Assembly: GCF_039545135.1 (NCBI RefSeq)
Contig: NZ_BAABRU010000009.1
Location: 62,001 to 126,000, forward strand
DNA length: 64,000 nucleotides
Direction: 5' to 3'
Source of the DNA: Herpetosiphon gulosus
Lineage (GTDB): Bacteria; Chloroflexota; Chloroflexia; Chloroflexales; Herpetosiphonaceae
In this document: in pieces, positions 27,772 through 36,559 of the stretch
How the letters are laid out: each line of letters opens with the position of its first letter
Numbering within the stretch: position 1 is the first letter of the stretch
Translations under genes and position numbers: made by a program
The notes under the pieces: model-generated
Database searches by the model: none
What the model saw: only the letters and a program-made list of their open reading frames with translations
Told to the model about the DNA's origin: nothing

Positions 27772-30700
27772 TTAGCGTTGCAGCGAATCGAGCAATCCCT
27801 CAATCCGCTGTTGCACCTTTGGCTCACGCGTGCTGGCCAAGGCTTGGGTTAATTTTTGAATCGCCTCAGGAATTTGACCAACCTCGATATAGGCCGAACC
27901 TTGAGCTTCAAGTAACACCGCCCGCTCCTCAGGATTGGCCTGATGTTGCTCAATTGCAATATCAATTAATGTAATCGATTCGCTCTCAAACTGGACAATT
28001 CGCGCCCATTCGGCTTCACTACATGGATTAGCTTTACAACGCGAAAGCTCGGTTAATGCCCAGTTGTGATAGGCTAAGGCCTGAATTCGGGCATCATACT
28101 GGCGGCTATTGACAATCGCCGTATATTGCTGACTGGCTTCTTCCCAATCGCTGTTTTGACTAGACAGCACAGCTTCTTCTAAAACCATCGGTCGTTCAAA
28201 CATGACCGTGGCCAGCGACGCTTCGCGTAGCCGATCGTCAGCAGCCGCCGCCTCGTTGTCCTGCACGGTATAGGCATAGGAACGAGCATGATAGAACTCT
28301 CGCCAAACCGTTTCACGCACAATCAGCATCGCTGCTAGCAATAAACCAAACCCAACAACCGTCACCCCTGCTCGCCAGCGGCGATCCTTGCCACGCCGCA
28401 CGCCTAGTTGATAAATGCCTTCACTAAAAACATAGACCCCAGCAATAAACAGCGACACACTGAAAATCGGCACGCGCACAATTGAGCCATCGGTGATAAT
28501 AAACAGCACCATCACAATCAGCCCAATTATTGCCGCCAAAGTTGGTAAACGCTCATCCAAGGCAAATTCATTATCAAGCCGTAATGGGCGAATCACCGTC
28601 CAAAAAATCGTTGGGCCAATCAGCAAAATGCCGCTAAATGCCAACAATTGGAGCACTGAATAAAAGGTTGCAGGCAAAAACTCGGCAATATTGGGAATCC
28701 AACTATTGACACTAGCCATTAGCAGAATCAGCAAGACCGTGCCAACCCCAATTACTGAACCCCAAACACTGCGCAGCAAGCTAATATCGGCGCTCAAATA
28801 GCGAATCGTTGCGCCTGCTTCACTCGCCCGCTTATCAATCAGATACAGCAGGGTATTGTACCAACCAGTAATGCCATCAATTCGCAGCAACGGCTGCATG
28901 GTCGAGCGCACAAAACTGCGCGAAAACACCATCAACGGGCGTTTCCAAACCCGCCGATCAGCCGTGATGATTTCGGTCACATCCTTCCATTTGATTCGAT
29001 GTGATTCTTGACCATATTGATCTTGATGAATCAGCTCATTGGGGGTGATGATATGCACAATCGGCTGATTATTGCGCAACTGATTCATCGGCATACGCCA
29101 CAGCACAATCAAGCCCAGCACACTATAGCCAATCCCCGTCAATACCAACATCGTCAACGGCGCAATAATCAGCCGATACCACGGAAAAACATAGACATCG
29201 GGCGCAGGCAAAATCAAATTGCTGCTTGATTGAATGATCGTTTGGGTTTGAAGCGTTGGCGCAACAATTGCTGCAAACACCAAAATCAATGGAATCAGCA
29301 GGGTTTGGCCAACTTGCAAATAGGGCAACAGGAAGCGCGGAAAGCGTGCGACAAAGCGTTGGGTTGGCTCATCACGCAGAATTTCGCCAATTTCGCTGGG
29401 ATAGCTTAATTCTGAGCGTCGCCAACTACGTAATTCATATAAAATCCGTTCGCGGCTAAGCACTGAGCCAATGCCACGCGCACGGGTCAAGCCTTCTTTG
29501 TAGGCATTTAAGGCTGCTTCAGCCTGACCCGATTCTTGCAAAGCGCGGCCAAGCGTGGTCAAGGCTCGTGATTCCCAACGACCATCATCGACTGCCCGAA
29601 ATACGGTCAAGGCTTGATTCACAACCTCAATTGCTTGAGCATAATCTTGTTTGGCAATTAATGCGCGGGCAAAGGTTACCTGAACCCGAGCTTTGCGATA
29701 AGGTTCCTCGCAGCCAGGTCGTTCGAGGCTGTGCTGAGCCAAAACAATTGCTTCATCAACGCTGCCAAACAACACATCAATATCGATCAAACGCATCTCA
29801 CAGCGAATCATATTGACTTGATCATTCTGTTGGCGGAAGATCGTATAGGCTGCCATAGTTTGGTCACGCGAGGCGCGGAAAATTCGCGCTAGCAGCCAAT
29901 TTTGGTAGCGCAGCAAAATCACAGGTTTGGGTACGGCTGCACCTAAACGCCGCAAAATGCTCACCAAAATAAACATCGGAATGATCGCAATTGACTGGAA
30001 CAGTTTGGCTAAGGCGCGTGAAATTGGATATTTCTGAATTTGTGGTTGATGCCAACCACCAGAGCTAATCGCAATTTCATTGTAGGCATCGGCAATTCCA
30101 AGGTGGGCTTCGGCCTGCTGAGCTGCCTCGATTTTAGGCGTTGCCAAGGCTTTTTGATACGACAAGATCGAAGCTGACCATTTGCCCGCCTCAACTTGCA
30201 CATCGCCAAGACTGATTGCGACTAAAACCTGCAACTCAGAATCAAGATCATCGCGCTTGAGCAAAATTTCAAAGCAACTAATCGCCTCGTCAAGCCGAAC
30301 CATGGCAAAATTCATCTTGCCACGATAATACAACAGCCAATCGCGCACCAATGGGGCGAGAATATTGCTTTGCTCCTCAGCCGCCAACAAAATTGCCTCG
30401 GCCTCGGCCATGCGGTGAGCATTAAAAGCGCCCTCGAATAAATTACGAAAACGCAGCAAAGCTCGTTCAACCCGCGCCGCCACGACTGCCTGAGTCAAGA
30501 GCCACGGATTATTATCATCTTGTTTTTGATGCTTAACGCTGGTTGTTGAGGCCAATAGCAAATCGTAGGTGACAATTTCACGTAGCCATGTTGCGCGATT
30601 ATCGGCCATGGTCGAACCCATGCGCCGCTCGAAATAGCGATACAAACGCTGCTGAATGGGGTGCAAATCATCGGGGCGCAGCCGCCAATCTTCCAGCAAA

Positions 30701-31035
30701 TATTGGCGCACATCGTCGATATAGGCATAACGACCCTCACCAACTTGACGCACAAAGCTATATTCGATCACTTGCTGGAGAATTTTGGCGTTGTTGCCAT
30801 CCTCGCGTTCGCGCAGCACCGCCAAAATTTCTTCATCAAACCAGCGCGGAATCGCACAACGCCGCATCACCTCGGCCTGACCAGGCTTCATGCTCTCAAG
30901 AATTTGGGTGATCGAGAGTTGCAAGGCATTGCTGACGGTTGGCATAATCGGCGTGCCACAGCGCGGACAAAATAAGGTAGTAGGGCGCAAGACAGTTTCG
31001 CATGTAGGACATTGATGCGTTTCAGAGCCAGTCAT
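27772..31035 (-). CDS. Zinc-ribbon, winged-helix-like, TPR membrane protein (STAND partner)
   Basis: A 1087-residue protein. Cys9, Cys12, Cys23 and Cys26 form a zinc ribbon. Residues ~40-110 resemble the winged-helix region that follows the ATPase of STAND proteins (AEVMRRCAIPRWFDEEILAVL, then GRYAYIDDVRQYLLED in pieces). TPR-like repeats fill ~180-330 and ~400-530. About seven transmembrane segments lie at ~575-910, enclosing a PH-like segment after the second (ITPNELIHQDQYGQESHRI, ~660-745). A last set of TPRs ends the protein (~950-1080). The start is ATG 31035, five bases after GGAGG, 14 bases inside the upstream NTPase gene. It looks like the sensor and effector half of a two-protein STAND system; the signal is unknown. 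Confidence 0.72.
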   Translation of the reverse strand: MTGSETHQCPTCETVLRPTTLFCPRCGTPIMPTVSNALQLSITQILESMKPGQAEVMRRCAIPRWFDEEILAVLREREDGNNAKILQQVIEYSFVRQVGEGRYAYIDDVRQYLLEDWRLRPDDLHPIQQRLYRYFERRMGSTMADNRATWLREIVTYDLLLASTTSVKHQKQDDNNPWLLTQAVVAARVERALLRFRNLFEGAFNAHRMAEAEAILLAAEEQSNILAPLVRDWLLYYRGKMNFAMVRLDEAISCFEILLKRDDLDSELQVLVAISLGDVQVEAGKWSASILSYQKALATPKIEAAQQAEAHLGIADAYNEIAISSGGWHQPQIQKYPISRALAKLFQSIAIIPMFILVSILRRLGAAVPKPVILLRYQNWLLARIFRASRDQTMAAYTIFRQQNDQVNMIRCEMRLIDIDVLFGSVDEAIVLAQHSLERPGCEEPYRKARVQVTFARALIAKQDYAQAIEVVNQALTVFRAVDDGRWESRALTTLGRALQESGQAEAALNAYKEGLTRARGIGSVLSRERILYELRSWRRSELSYPSEIGEILRDEPTQRFVARFPRFLLPYLQVGQTLLIPLILVFAAIVAPTLQTQTIIQSSSNLILPAPDVYVFPWYRLIIAPLTMLVLTGIGYSVLGLIVLWRMPMNQLRNNQPIVHIITPNELIHQDQYGQESHRIKWKDVTEIITADRRVWKRPLMVFSRSFVRSTMQPLLRIDGITGWYNTLLYLIDKRASEAGATIRYLSADISLLRSVWGSVIGVGTVLLILLMASVNSWIPNIAEFLPATFYSVLQLLAFSGILLIGPTIFWTVIRPLRLDNEFALDERLPTLAAIIGLIVMVLFIITDGSIVRVPIFSVSLFIAGVYVFSEGIYQLGVRRGKDRRWRAGVTVVGFGLLLAAMLIVRETVWREFYHARSYAYTVQDNEAAAADDRLREASLATVMFERPMVLEEAVLSSQNSDWEEASQQYTAIVNSRQYDARIQALAYHNWALTELSRCKANPCSEAEWARIVQFESESITLIDIAIEQHQANPEERAVLLEAQGSAYIEVGQIPEAIQKLTQALASTREPKVQQRIEGLLDSLQR

Positions 31036-31918
31036 CATCGCCTCCACTATCTTGAGAGCGTAGGATATTATCAGCCAACATCGCGAGCAGTTGCGGTTGT
31101 CCGGTGCTCCCTTGAAAGAGCGCTTTAATCACATTTGGATCGTCATTAAGGCCGCGGCGCTGAACCAAATATTCTTTGACATACGGTTCAGAAAATAAAT
31201 CCAGCCCAGTTCGCGCGATCATCCGATCCCACTGATTATCAAGTTTGGGCACCGAACGCCCAGCAATCACCACCACCACATTTTGAATCAAGCCATCGCG
31301 CACCCGCGGCAAAAGGTGACCCATGAGCCATGCTTCAGCTTCGACCGTGACTTTATCATAGGTATCAAAGAAAAAACAGAGCGGGCCTTGAGTTGCCAAG
31401 GCAGTTAAACATTCAAAAAACGCCAAGGTCAAGCGATCTTGCAAGGCCTGACGCACCACCGCATTATCGGCATTAATCACAAACGAATTATCTTTGATCA
31501 CGTTGCCTGCAACGACATCGCCAACATTCACATTCGAGCCAGAAAAACTATTGCCCTGCCCCAAGAGATTGTTGATCGCGTTGGTATTAGCCGTGCCTGT
31601 TTCGATCCGCACGGTTGGCTGAGTTACTTCGTTGATTGCTTGGGTAAATTGATTAAACGCGGCTGGCCCCAAGCCATCGCGGGCACGGCGCAACATCGCC
31701 AAATAATCATAAACAACACTATCGGCAAAATCAATTTCAGTATTCGGAATGCCCCGCCGCTGACATTCAGCTCGCATAAATTCGACAGTCCACGATTTCC
31801 CTAACCCACCGCCCGCCTCAATCATCATGATGCGTTTAGGCGTTTCACCTTGCACCATTTTTACAAAGCCAGCAGTTTGTTTTTCGCGGTTTACAAATAG
31901 TTTGTCGATGCTCTGCAT
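31022..31918 (-). CDS. STAND-like P-loop NTPase
   Basis: A 298-residue ATPase. Walker A is EAGGGLGKS (34-42). Walker B is CFFFDTYDK (181-189), followed by a WL..LLPRVRDG block, a sensor-like VVVVIAGRS (214-222) and a GxP-type motif, STGQPQLLAMLAD (271-283). These are the parts of a STAND/NACHT-type NTPase, but the chain stops right after the GxP motif, where such proteins normally continue into a winged helix. Between Walker A and B is an unusual Asn/Gly/Val-rich insert (~100-152, with GSNVNVGDVVAGNVIKDN). Its end overlaps the start of the membrane partner gene by 14 bases, so the two are co-translated. Confidence 0.78.
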   Translation of the reverse strand: MQSIDKLFVNREKQTAGFVKMVQGETPKRIMMIEAGGGLGKSWTVEFMRAECQRRGIPNTEIDFADSVVYDYLAMLRRARDGLGPAAFNQFTQAINEVTQPTVRIETGTANTNAINNLLGQGNSFSGSNVNVGDVVAGNVIKDNSFVINADNAVVRQALQDRLTLAFFECLTALATQGPLCFFFDTYDKVTVEAEAWLMGHLLPRVRDGLIQNVVVVIAGRSVPKLDNQWDRMIARTGLDLFSEPYVKEYLVQRRGLNDDPNVIKALFQGSTGQPQLLAMLADNILRSQDSGGDDDWL

Positions 31919-31985
31919 AGGCGTTGCTCAACACTCCATTCAAGCCTGCGCCTGCCTCGCCAACCGACGCAGGCTTGAAACACCC

Positions 31986-33143
31986 CTAGATTACATTGCG
32001 CTCAGCGTGTAGTTCGCCAGCAGCAAAGCGTTCGATTCGCAACTCGTCAATCTCGATTGAGTGAGCGCGGCCATCAAGAATTTCTTCGGCAATCAGCAAA
32101 CCAGTTGCGGGCGCATGCATCACGCCATGGCCGCTAAATCCGGCGGCATTCAGCCAATTAGGGCAATTGGGCATACGACCTAAAATGGGTAGGTGGTCGG
32201 GCGTAATTTCATACGAGCCAGCCCACGATTGGCGTTCAGAGAGACCAGCGCGTTCCAAAATTGGAAAACGATTGAGCATGGCTTCCAAGACCGTATCCAG
32301 CCAATCCCAATCGACCGTGGTATCGTGCGATGATGGCTCATTGAGATTGCTCAGGCCCATCAGCACGGTCTCTTGCTCTTTGCGAATGTAAGCTCCCGTG
32401 CCAACATCAATCGTCAGCGGAATATCTTTGGGCAAGGCCGGAAATGGATCGGAAACATAGATGCAGCGGCGATAGGGCTTAATTGGAATCTCAAAGCCAG
32501 CGGTTTTGCCGACCTCGCCAGCATAGGGGCCAGCAGCATTAACCACATACTGGCAATGAATTGTGCCTTGCGGGGTTTGCACCCCAACTACCTGATCATC
32601 GGCAAATTCAAAGCCTAACGCCGGAGCATCGCGTAAAACCTTCACGCCCAACTCACGGGCTTTGTTCAAATAGCCCATTGCAATGCCATGCGGGTCAACA
32701 AAGCCATCTTCAGCACAATAGGTTGCGCCAACGAGATCGCTAATATTTAATTCGGGAATATAGCCAGCGGCCTGTTCTGGCGTAAGCACCTGCACTGGTA
32801 CATTTAAGCTACGTTGCAATTCGAGCACTGCTTGGTAGGCTTGCCAAGTGGCTTGATCATTAAACAAAAAGAGATAGCCATGTTGATGTAATTCGGCATG
32901 GCCGCCAATTTCTTCGGTAAAATGTTTGTAGCGTTCGATGCTATATTGGGAAAGTAAGATATTGGTGCGTGATGAGAACTGATGGCGAACCCCAGCCGCA
33001 GAACGAGCAGTCGAGCCAGTAACCTCAACTGCCTCTTTTTCTAACACCACTACCTCGGTACAGCCCCGCGCAGCAAGATGGTAGGCAACAGAAGCCCCAA
33101 TGATGCCTGCCCCAATAACGACAACCTGTGCTTGGTGAACCAT
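31986..33143 (-). CDS. FAD-dependent oxidoreductase, DAO/sarcosine-oxidase-like
   Basis: A 385-residue flavoprotein. The Rossmann motif VVVIGAGIIGASVAYHLA is at residues 7-24, and STARSAAGVRHQF near 45-57 matches the flavin-contact segment of the sarcosine oxidase beta / glycine oxidase group. RQSWAGSYEITPDHLPILG and AGFSGHGVMHAPATG near the C-terminus are typical. It probably oxidises an N-methyl or secondary amine or an amino acid with O2 or another acceptor. The substrate cannot be told. GGAG lies 10 bases before ATG 33143. It stands alone, with about 70-100 bases to each same-strand neighbour. Confidence 0.85.
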   Translation of the reverse strand: MVHQAQVVVIGAGIIGASVAYHLAARGCTEVVVLEKEAVEVTGSTARSAAGVRHQFSSRTNILLSQYSIERYKHFTEEIGGHAELHQHGYLFLFNDQATWQAYQAVLELQRSLNVPVQVLTPEQAAGYIPELNISDLVGATYCAEDGFVDPHGIAMGYLNKARELGVKVLRDAPALGFEFADDQVVGVQTPQGTIHCQYVVNAAGPYAGEVGKTAGFEIPIKPYRRCIYVSDPFPALPKDIPLTIDVGTGAYIRKEQETVLMGLSNLNEPSSHDTTVDWDWLDTVLEAMLNRFPILERAGLSERQSWAGSYEITPDHLPILGRMPNCPNWLNAAGFSGHGVMHAPATGLLIAEEILDGRAHSIEIDELRIERFAAGELHAERNVI

Positions 33144-33237
33144 TCCGAACGATCTCCTTTGATGTGCAATGATGTTTGCACTATTGTACCAAAGGATGCT
33201 CTGGCGTGGCGACTGATTTTAGCCCAAAATGGCTGTG

Positions 33238-33945
33238 CTATTGGCCCTCTTTGGGCGCAGGTTGGGCATAGCGAAACTCAGGCTGGTTGCTGACTCGCGG
33301 CATAGTAATTACGTTAGTTGGCTCAATCGTAATATCGACCCCATCAATTTCGTTCCAAATCCGCAACAGGCCACCAACCCGATTCAATGCGCCCATCAAG
33401 GTTTCTTTATCGCCAATTGCTTGGATGGTGTAGGGGGCGTGTTGAATTTGGCCATCAAGATACAATTCGGCATTGTCATCTTCTTCGATGCGGGTTCGCG
33501 CGACAATCCGCCGCCCGTTAATCGCAATTGCTTCACCGCTGGCATTGCGCACTTCATTGGTCAGGGCAATCACATCAGCAGCTCGCAGAGGATAATTAAT
33601 CGTAATCGTGACCCCGCCGCCTTGGACTTGCACCGCTCCAGTATGCAATTTATAGCGATTCAAATCGTTGGCCAATTGATCAAGCGTGCTGGTGCCATTC
33701 GATTGAGTGCGGCGATAATCTTCATTTTGCTGGCGCAAGGCAATAATTTCGCGCTCAGTCGCCGCATTACGATCGATCAAGCTAATCATTAATTCGGCCC
33801 GTTGCTCAGGCGAAAGCTTGACCACATCGTTAGCAATATTTTCATAGGTGCGCAGTTGGGTCACTACCGCAAAGCCAATCAACATACACATCAAGGTTAA
33901 CAAGCTTTGGCGCAAAATCCCGCGCCGAATGCGAAAGCGCTTCAT
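33238..33945 (-). CDS. DUF881 family protein (second copy)
   Basis: A 235-residue protein with an N-terminal membrane anchor (LLTLMCMLIGFAVVTQL), a coiled coil (~45-90) and a C-terminal DUF881 domain (QGGGVTITINYP, NEVRNASGEAIAINGRRI). DUF881 proteins include YlxW/YlxX of Bacillus, encoded near division genes; their function is not established. Its ATG overlaps the stop of the other DUF881 gene (ATGA), with GGAGG seven bases upstream. It is a clear paralogue of its neighbour, so the two may form a heteromer. Confidence 0.85.
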   Translation of the reverse strand: MKRFRIRRGILRQSLLTLMCMLIGFAVVTQLRTYENIANDVVKLSPEQRAELMISLIDRNAATEREIIALRQQNEDYRRTQSNGTSTLDQLANDLNRYKLHTGAVQVQGGGVTITINYPLRAADVIALTNEVRNASGEAIAINGRRIVARTRIEEDDNAELYLDGQIQHAPYTIQAIGDKETLMGALNRVGGLLRIWNEIDGVDITIEPTNVITMPRVSNQPEFRYAQPAPKEGQ

Positions 33946-34691
33946 GGCGCAACCTCCAGATGGCGATTGGCCAAGGGGCCAGTGTAGGCCGGCACTTGCA
34001 CTTGGGCTTTTTGCTTAACATCGACACCGATACCAAATTCGCGCTGGCGGCTCCATAAATCGCTGAGCAAAGGCGAATTACTGGCGGCATTGGCTAAAGT
34101 ATTGGGGTCGCCGATTGCGCGAATCGTAAATGGCGGAGCCATTAACTCTTGGTTAATCAAAATCGTTGAGCCAACACAATAGATCGAGGTTTGGTCGGTG
34201 ATGCGCTGATCGTTGATCGAAATTGCCTCAGCGCCGTTGCTCCACAGTACCCCAACCAAGGTCACAAGCTGCTGCTGATGGATGATATAACGATTCACGT
34301 CGGCAACTTCATCGGGCAACGAATTGGCGTTGCTATCGTTGAGCGTCACAACCACGCCTGGCCCACGCATCGCCACCAAGGCCGCCAATTGTTGCTGCTG
34401 ATCGATTTGAGTGCGAATTTCTTCAAAGTTGCTTTGACTGGAGGTTGATTGTTGTTGCAACTCAGCTTGTTCATCGCGCAGACGACTGAGTTCAGCATTT
34501 AATTCTTGCTGATGCTCACGCAGCGTGCTGATCCGATCAACACTCAAACTAGCTGAGCTATTGCGCGAACTACTACTACTCGAAAGCGCCACTTGAGGCC
34601 GTACCGACATTAACATGCCGACAAACAAGCCCCCAAAGAGCAAAGCGAACAGCGACAAAATGGCACGATGCTGAGGTACTAGTTGACGCAT
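33942..34691 (-). CDS. DUF881 family protein (first copy)
   Basis: A 249-residue protein. Residues ~10-30 form a membrane helix (ILSLFALLFGGLFVGMLM). A Ser-rich stretch (SSSSSSRNSSASLS) and a coiled coil (~55-100) follow, then a DUF881 domain (RGPGVVVTLNDSNAN, VGVLWSNGAEAISINDQRI, APPFTIRAIGDPNTL). GGGAG precedes ATG 34691 by five bases. It lies between the lipoprotein gene (15-base gap) and the second DUF881 gene (ATGA overlap), so all three should be translated together. Confidence 0.85.
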   Translation of the reverse strand: MRQLVPQHRAILSLFALLFGGLFVGMLMSVRPQVALSSSSSSRNSSASLSVDRISTLREHQQELNAELSRLRDEQAELQQQSTSSQSNFEEIRTQIDQQQQLAALVAMRGPGVVVTLNDSNANSLPDEVADVNRYIIHQQQLVTLVGVLWSNGAEAISINDQRITDQTSIYCVGSTILINQELMAPPFTIRAIGDPNTLANAASNSPLLSDLWSRQREFGIGVDVKQKAQVQVPAYTGPLANRHLEVAP

Positions 34692-34706
34692 AGGTGCTCC
34701 CGCAGG

Positions 34707-35171
34707 CTATGGCTCGACGCGGATGGTAAATTCGCGTGTATTATTGCTGGTCAGAGTTTCTTGGCTTAGTGGTTCAGCCCGTACAACCAGGCTATAAACA
34801 TCAGCGTTGGCTGGTATCGCTCCCTCAGGCTCGATTCGCACAACCAAGATTTGGCCTGGAGCTAATTCAGTCACGCTTCGACTACCACTCAGCATAAGTA
34901 TATCATCACTACTGCGGCGCAAACGCGCATTAACTTTAATATTGTAAGCGGTTAGCAGGCCACGATTCTCCAAAGCCACCAAAACCGCATATTTATCGCT
35001 AATTGGCAAGCGCGAACCTTGCAAGGCTGGGTCGAAATCGACGCTGACCACCGCAACATCATAATCATCACTAGCGACTGATTCTGGCGGGGCGGGCTTG
35101 GGTTCAACTGCAATTTGGCCACAACCAACCAATAAAAACAGACACCACGTGAATAATTTAAGCCGTTGCAT
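34707..35171 (-). CDS. Small lipoprotein with CARDB-like domain
   Basis: A 154-residue protein. The N-terminus MQRLKLFTWCLFLLVGCGQ has a lipobox (LVGC), so it should be lipid-anchored at Cys. The rest looks like a CARDB-type beta-sandwich (VAVVSVDFDPAL, VALENRGLLTAYNIKVNARL, LAPGQILVVRIEPEG, LVVRAEPLSQETLTSNN), a fold often used as a spacer or adhesion module in secreted proteins. The start is ATG 35171, five bases after GGAGG, rather than the GTG-type starts upstream. It is part of the IPK-DUF881 operon. Confidence 0.72.
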   Translation of the reverse strand: MQRLKLFTWCLFLLVGCGQIAVEPKPAPPESVASDDYDVAVVSVDFDPALQGSRLPISDKYAVLVALENRGLLTAYNIKVNARLRRSSDDILMLSGSRSVTELAPGQILVVRIEPEGAIPANADVYSLVVRAEPLSQETLTSNNTREFTIRVEP

Positions 35172-35220
35172 AAAAACCTCCAAAGGCATGGCAGATCATA
35201 GATGATCAGCAAACAGGGCA

Positions 35221-36024
35221 TTAATCAAGCTTGATAATCGTGCCAGGGCCGTTTAATTGTCCTGATAACGCAGATTGCAACTGTTGAGGACCACAAATCC
35301 AAATTTCAAGCTGCGGTGCTTGTTGGACTAATTGCCACATTGCTTCAACTTTATTGCGCATGCCTCCGGTGACATCAACGCCATGCGAGCCACCGAGCCG
35401 AGCAATAATCGCAGCGTAGTTTGTCCGATTAATCAAAGGAATTGGTTGAGCATCGGCGTGTTGGCGGGGGTCGGCATCATAGACGGCCTGTTCGCCAAGT
35501 AGGATGATTTGGGTTGGCTGGAGTGGGCCAACCAAGGCACTAAAAATCCGTTCGGTCGAGGCGACTGTACAACCTTGGGCGACATCAAGCAAGACATCGC
35601 CATAAATCACCGGAATCGTTCCAGCAGCCAACAAAGTCGCGAGCGTTTGGCTGCCAATTTGTTGAATCTCGCCAGCATTCGCCAGGCTTGAGGCCATCGG
35701 TTGAATGCCAATCGCGGGTAAATCAGCATCCAAGCAAGCTCCAACGACCGCACGATTGAGCCGCGCCATAGCATCGGCCACCCGTGCCACGCCCCACCAG
35801 CTTTGCTCGTTGATAATGCCTTGGGCGGTTTGATAGCGTTCAGCCCAATAATGGCCAAACGAGCCACCACCATGGCCCAGCAAAATCGGCTGGTTAGGAT
35901 GTGCCTGTCGCCAAGCCGATAAATCGGTCACAACCTGCTTGAGCGTTTGATCGACCAAACGTTCGGCGCTGGTTTTATCGGTCAACATCGAGCCGCCAAG
36001 TTTGATAAAAATAGGCTTATTCAT
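35221..36024 (-). CDS. Isopentenyl phosphate kinase
   Basis: A 267-residue amino-acid-kinase-fold enzyme. KLGGSMLTDK (8-17) is the ATP-binding N-terminus, and GHGGGSFGHYW (50-60) carries the His (His58) that defines isopentenyl phosphate kinases against other family members. Further blocks are VIYGDVLLD, LLGEQAVYDADPR and HGVDVTGGMRNKVEAM. It makes isopentenyl diphosphate from isopentenyl phosphate, the last step of an alternative mevalonate route reported in archaea and in some Chloroflexota such as Roseiflexus. It overlaps the zinc-ribbon gene by 8 bases. No other mevalonate gene is in the window. Confidence 0.9.
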   Translation of the reverse strand: MNKPIFIKLGGSMLTDKTSAERLVDQTLKQVVTDLSAWRQAHPNQPILLGHGGGSFGHYWAERYQTAQGIINEQSWWGVARVADAMARLNRAVVGACLDADLPAIGIQPMASSLANAGEIQQIGSQTLATLLAAGTIPVIYGDVLLDVAQGCTVASTERIFSALVGPLQPTQIILLGEQAVYDADPRQHADAQPIPLINRTNYAAIIARLGGSHGVDVTGGMRNKVEAMWQLVQQAPQLEIWICGPQQLQSALSGQLNGPGTIIKLD

Positions 36025-36412
36025 CGCGAATGATTAAACGCTCCACAACATGGCGACGCAAGGTTCCCTGTTCATCAAACTCTTGCCACTCTCGTTGGCG
36101 CAAAAAGACCCGTTGCGCAGCAGCAGGTTTATTTGCCAACGTGGTAGTTGGTGCTGCGGCAGGTTTTTGGCGCTTGCTCAACAAATTCGAGCCAAGATCG
36201 ACGGCCAAGGCTGCTAATCCCAATGCGACTGACTTAGCCACTGGACTCCGCAAAATCGGCGATTGGCGCAGGCGGTTCGTCAAGCTGGTTGAAGCTTTGG
36301 TTGCGAGGCTAGTCGTCGTGGTAGGTTGGGCAAGGTCGGCACCACACACAGCACAATGAGTTTGGTCGAGGCTATTGCCAGTTTGGCACTGCCAACATGG
36401 TCGTTCAAGCAT
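36017..36412 (-). CDS. Small zinc-ribbon protein
   Basis: A 131-residue protein. Cys residues in CWQCQTGNSLDQTHCAVCG (6-24) form a zinc ribbon. The middle is Thr/Ala-rich and probably flexible, with a possible short hydrophobic stretch (SVALGLAALAVDLGSNLL). The C-terminus is charged and aromatic (FLRQREWQEFDEQGTLRR). A strong AAGGAGG lies six bases before ATG 36412, making it the first gene of the operon leading into IPK. The function is unknown. Confidence 0.75.
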   Translation of the reverse strand: MLERPCWQCQTGNSLDQTHCAVCGADLAQPTTTTSLATKASTSLTNRLRQSPILRSPVAKSVALGLAALAVDLGSNLLSKRQKPAAAPTTTLANKPAAAQRVFLRQREWQEFDEQGTLRRHVVERLIIRDE

Positions 36413-36559
36413 AAGCCACCTCCTTCACAGGTGGTACTATTGTACTAGAAATCTGGCAACACAATGTTGGGGCTTGATGAGAGTTGTAGAAGGCTAAACT
36501 GCAACGATTCGCCAAGGGTTTGATCTCAGCAAATCGTTGCTGTTGTAAATAATTATTGG

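Noticed and set aside
31022-31035. Possible frameshift joining the NTPase and the long TPR protein
   Set aside because: The long gene has a well-spaced GGAGG and ATG of its own, and its zinc ribbon lies before the winged-helix-like part, so two separate proteins are more likely than one broken gene.
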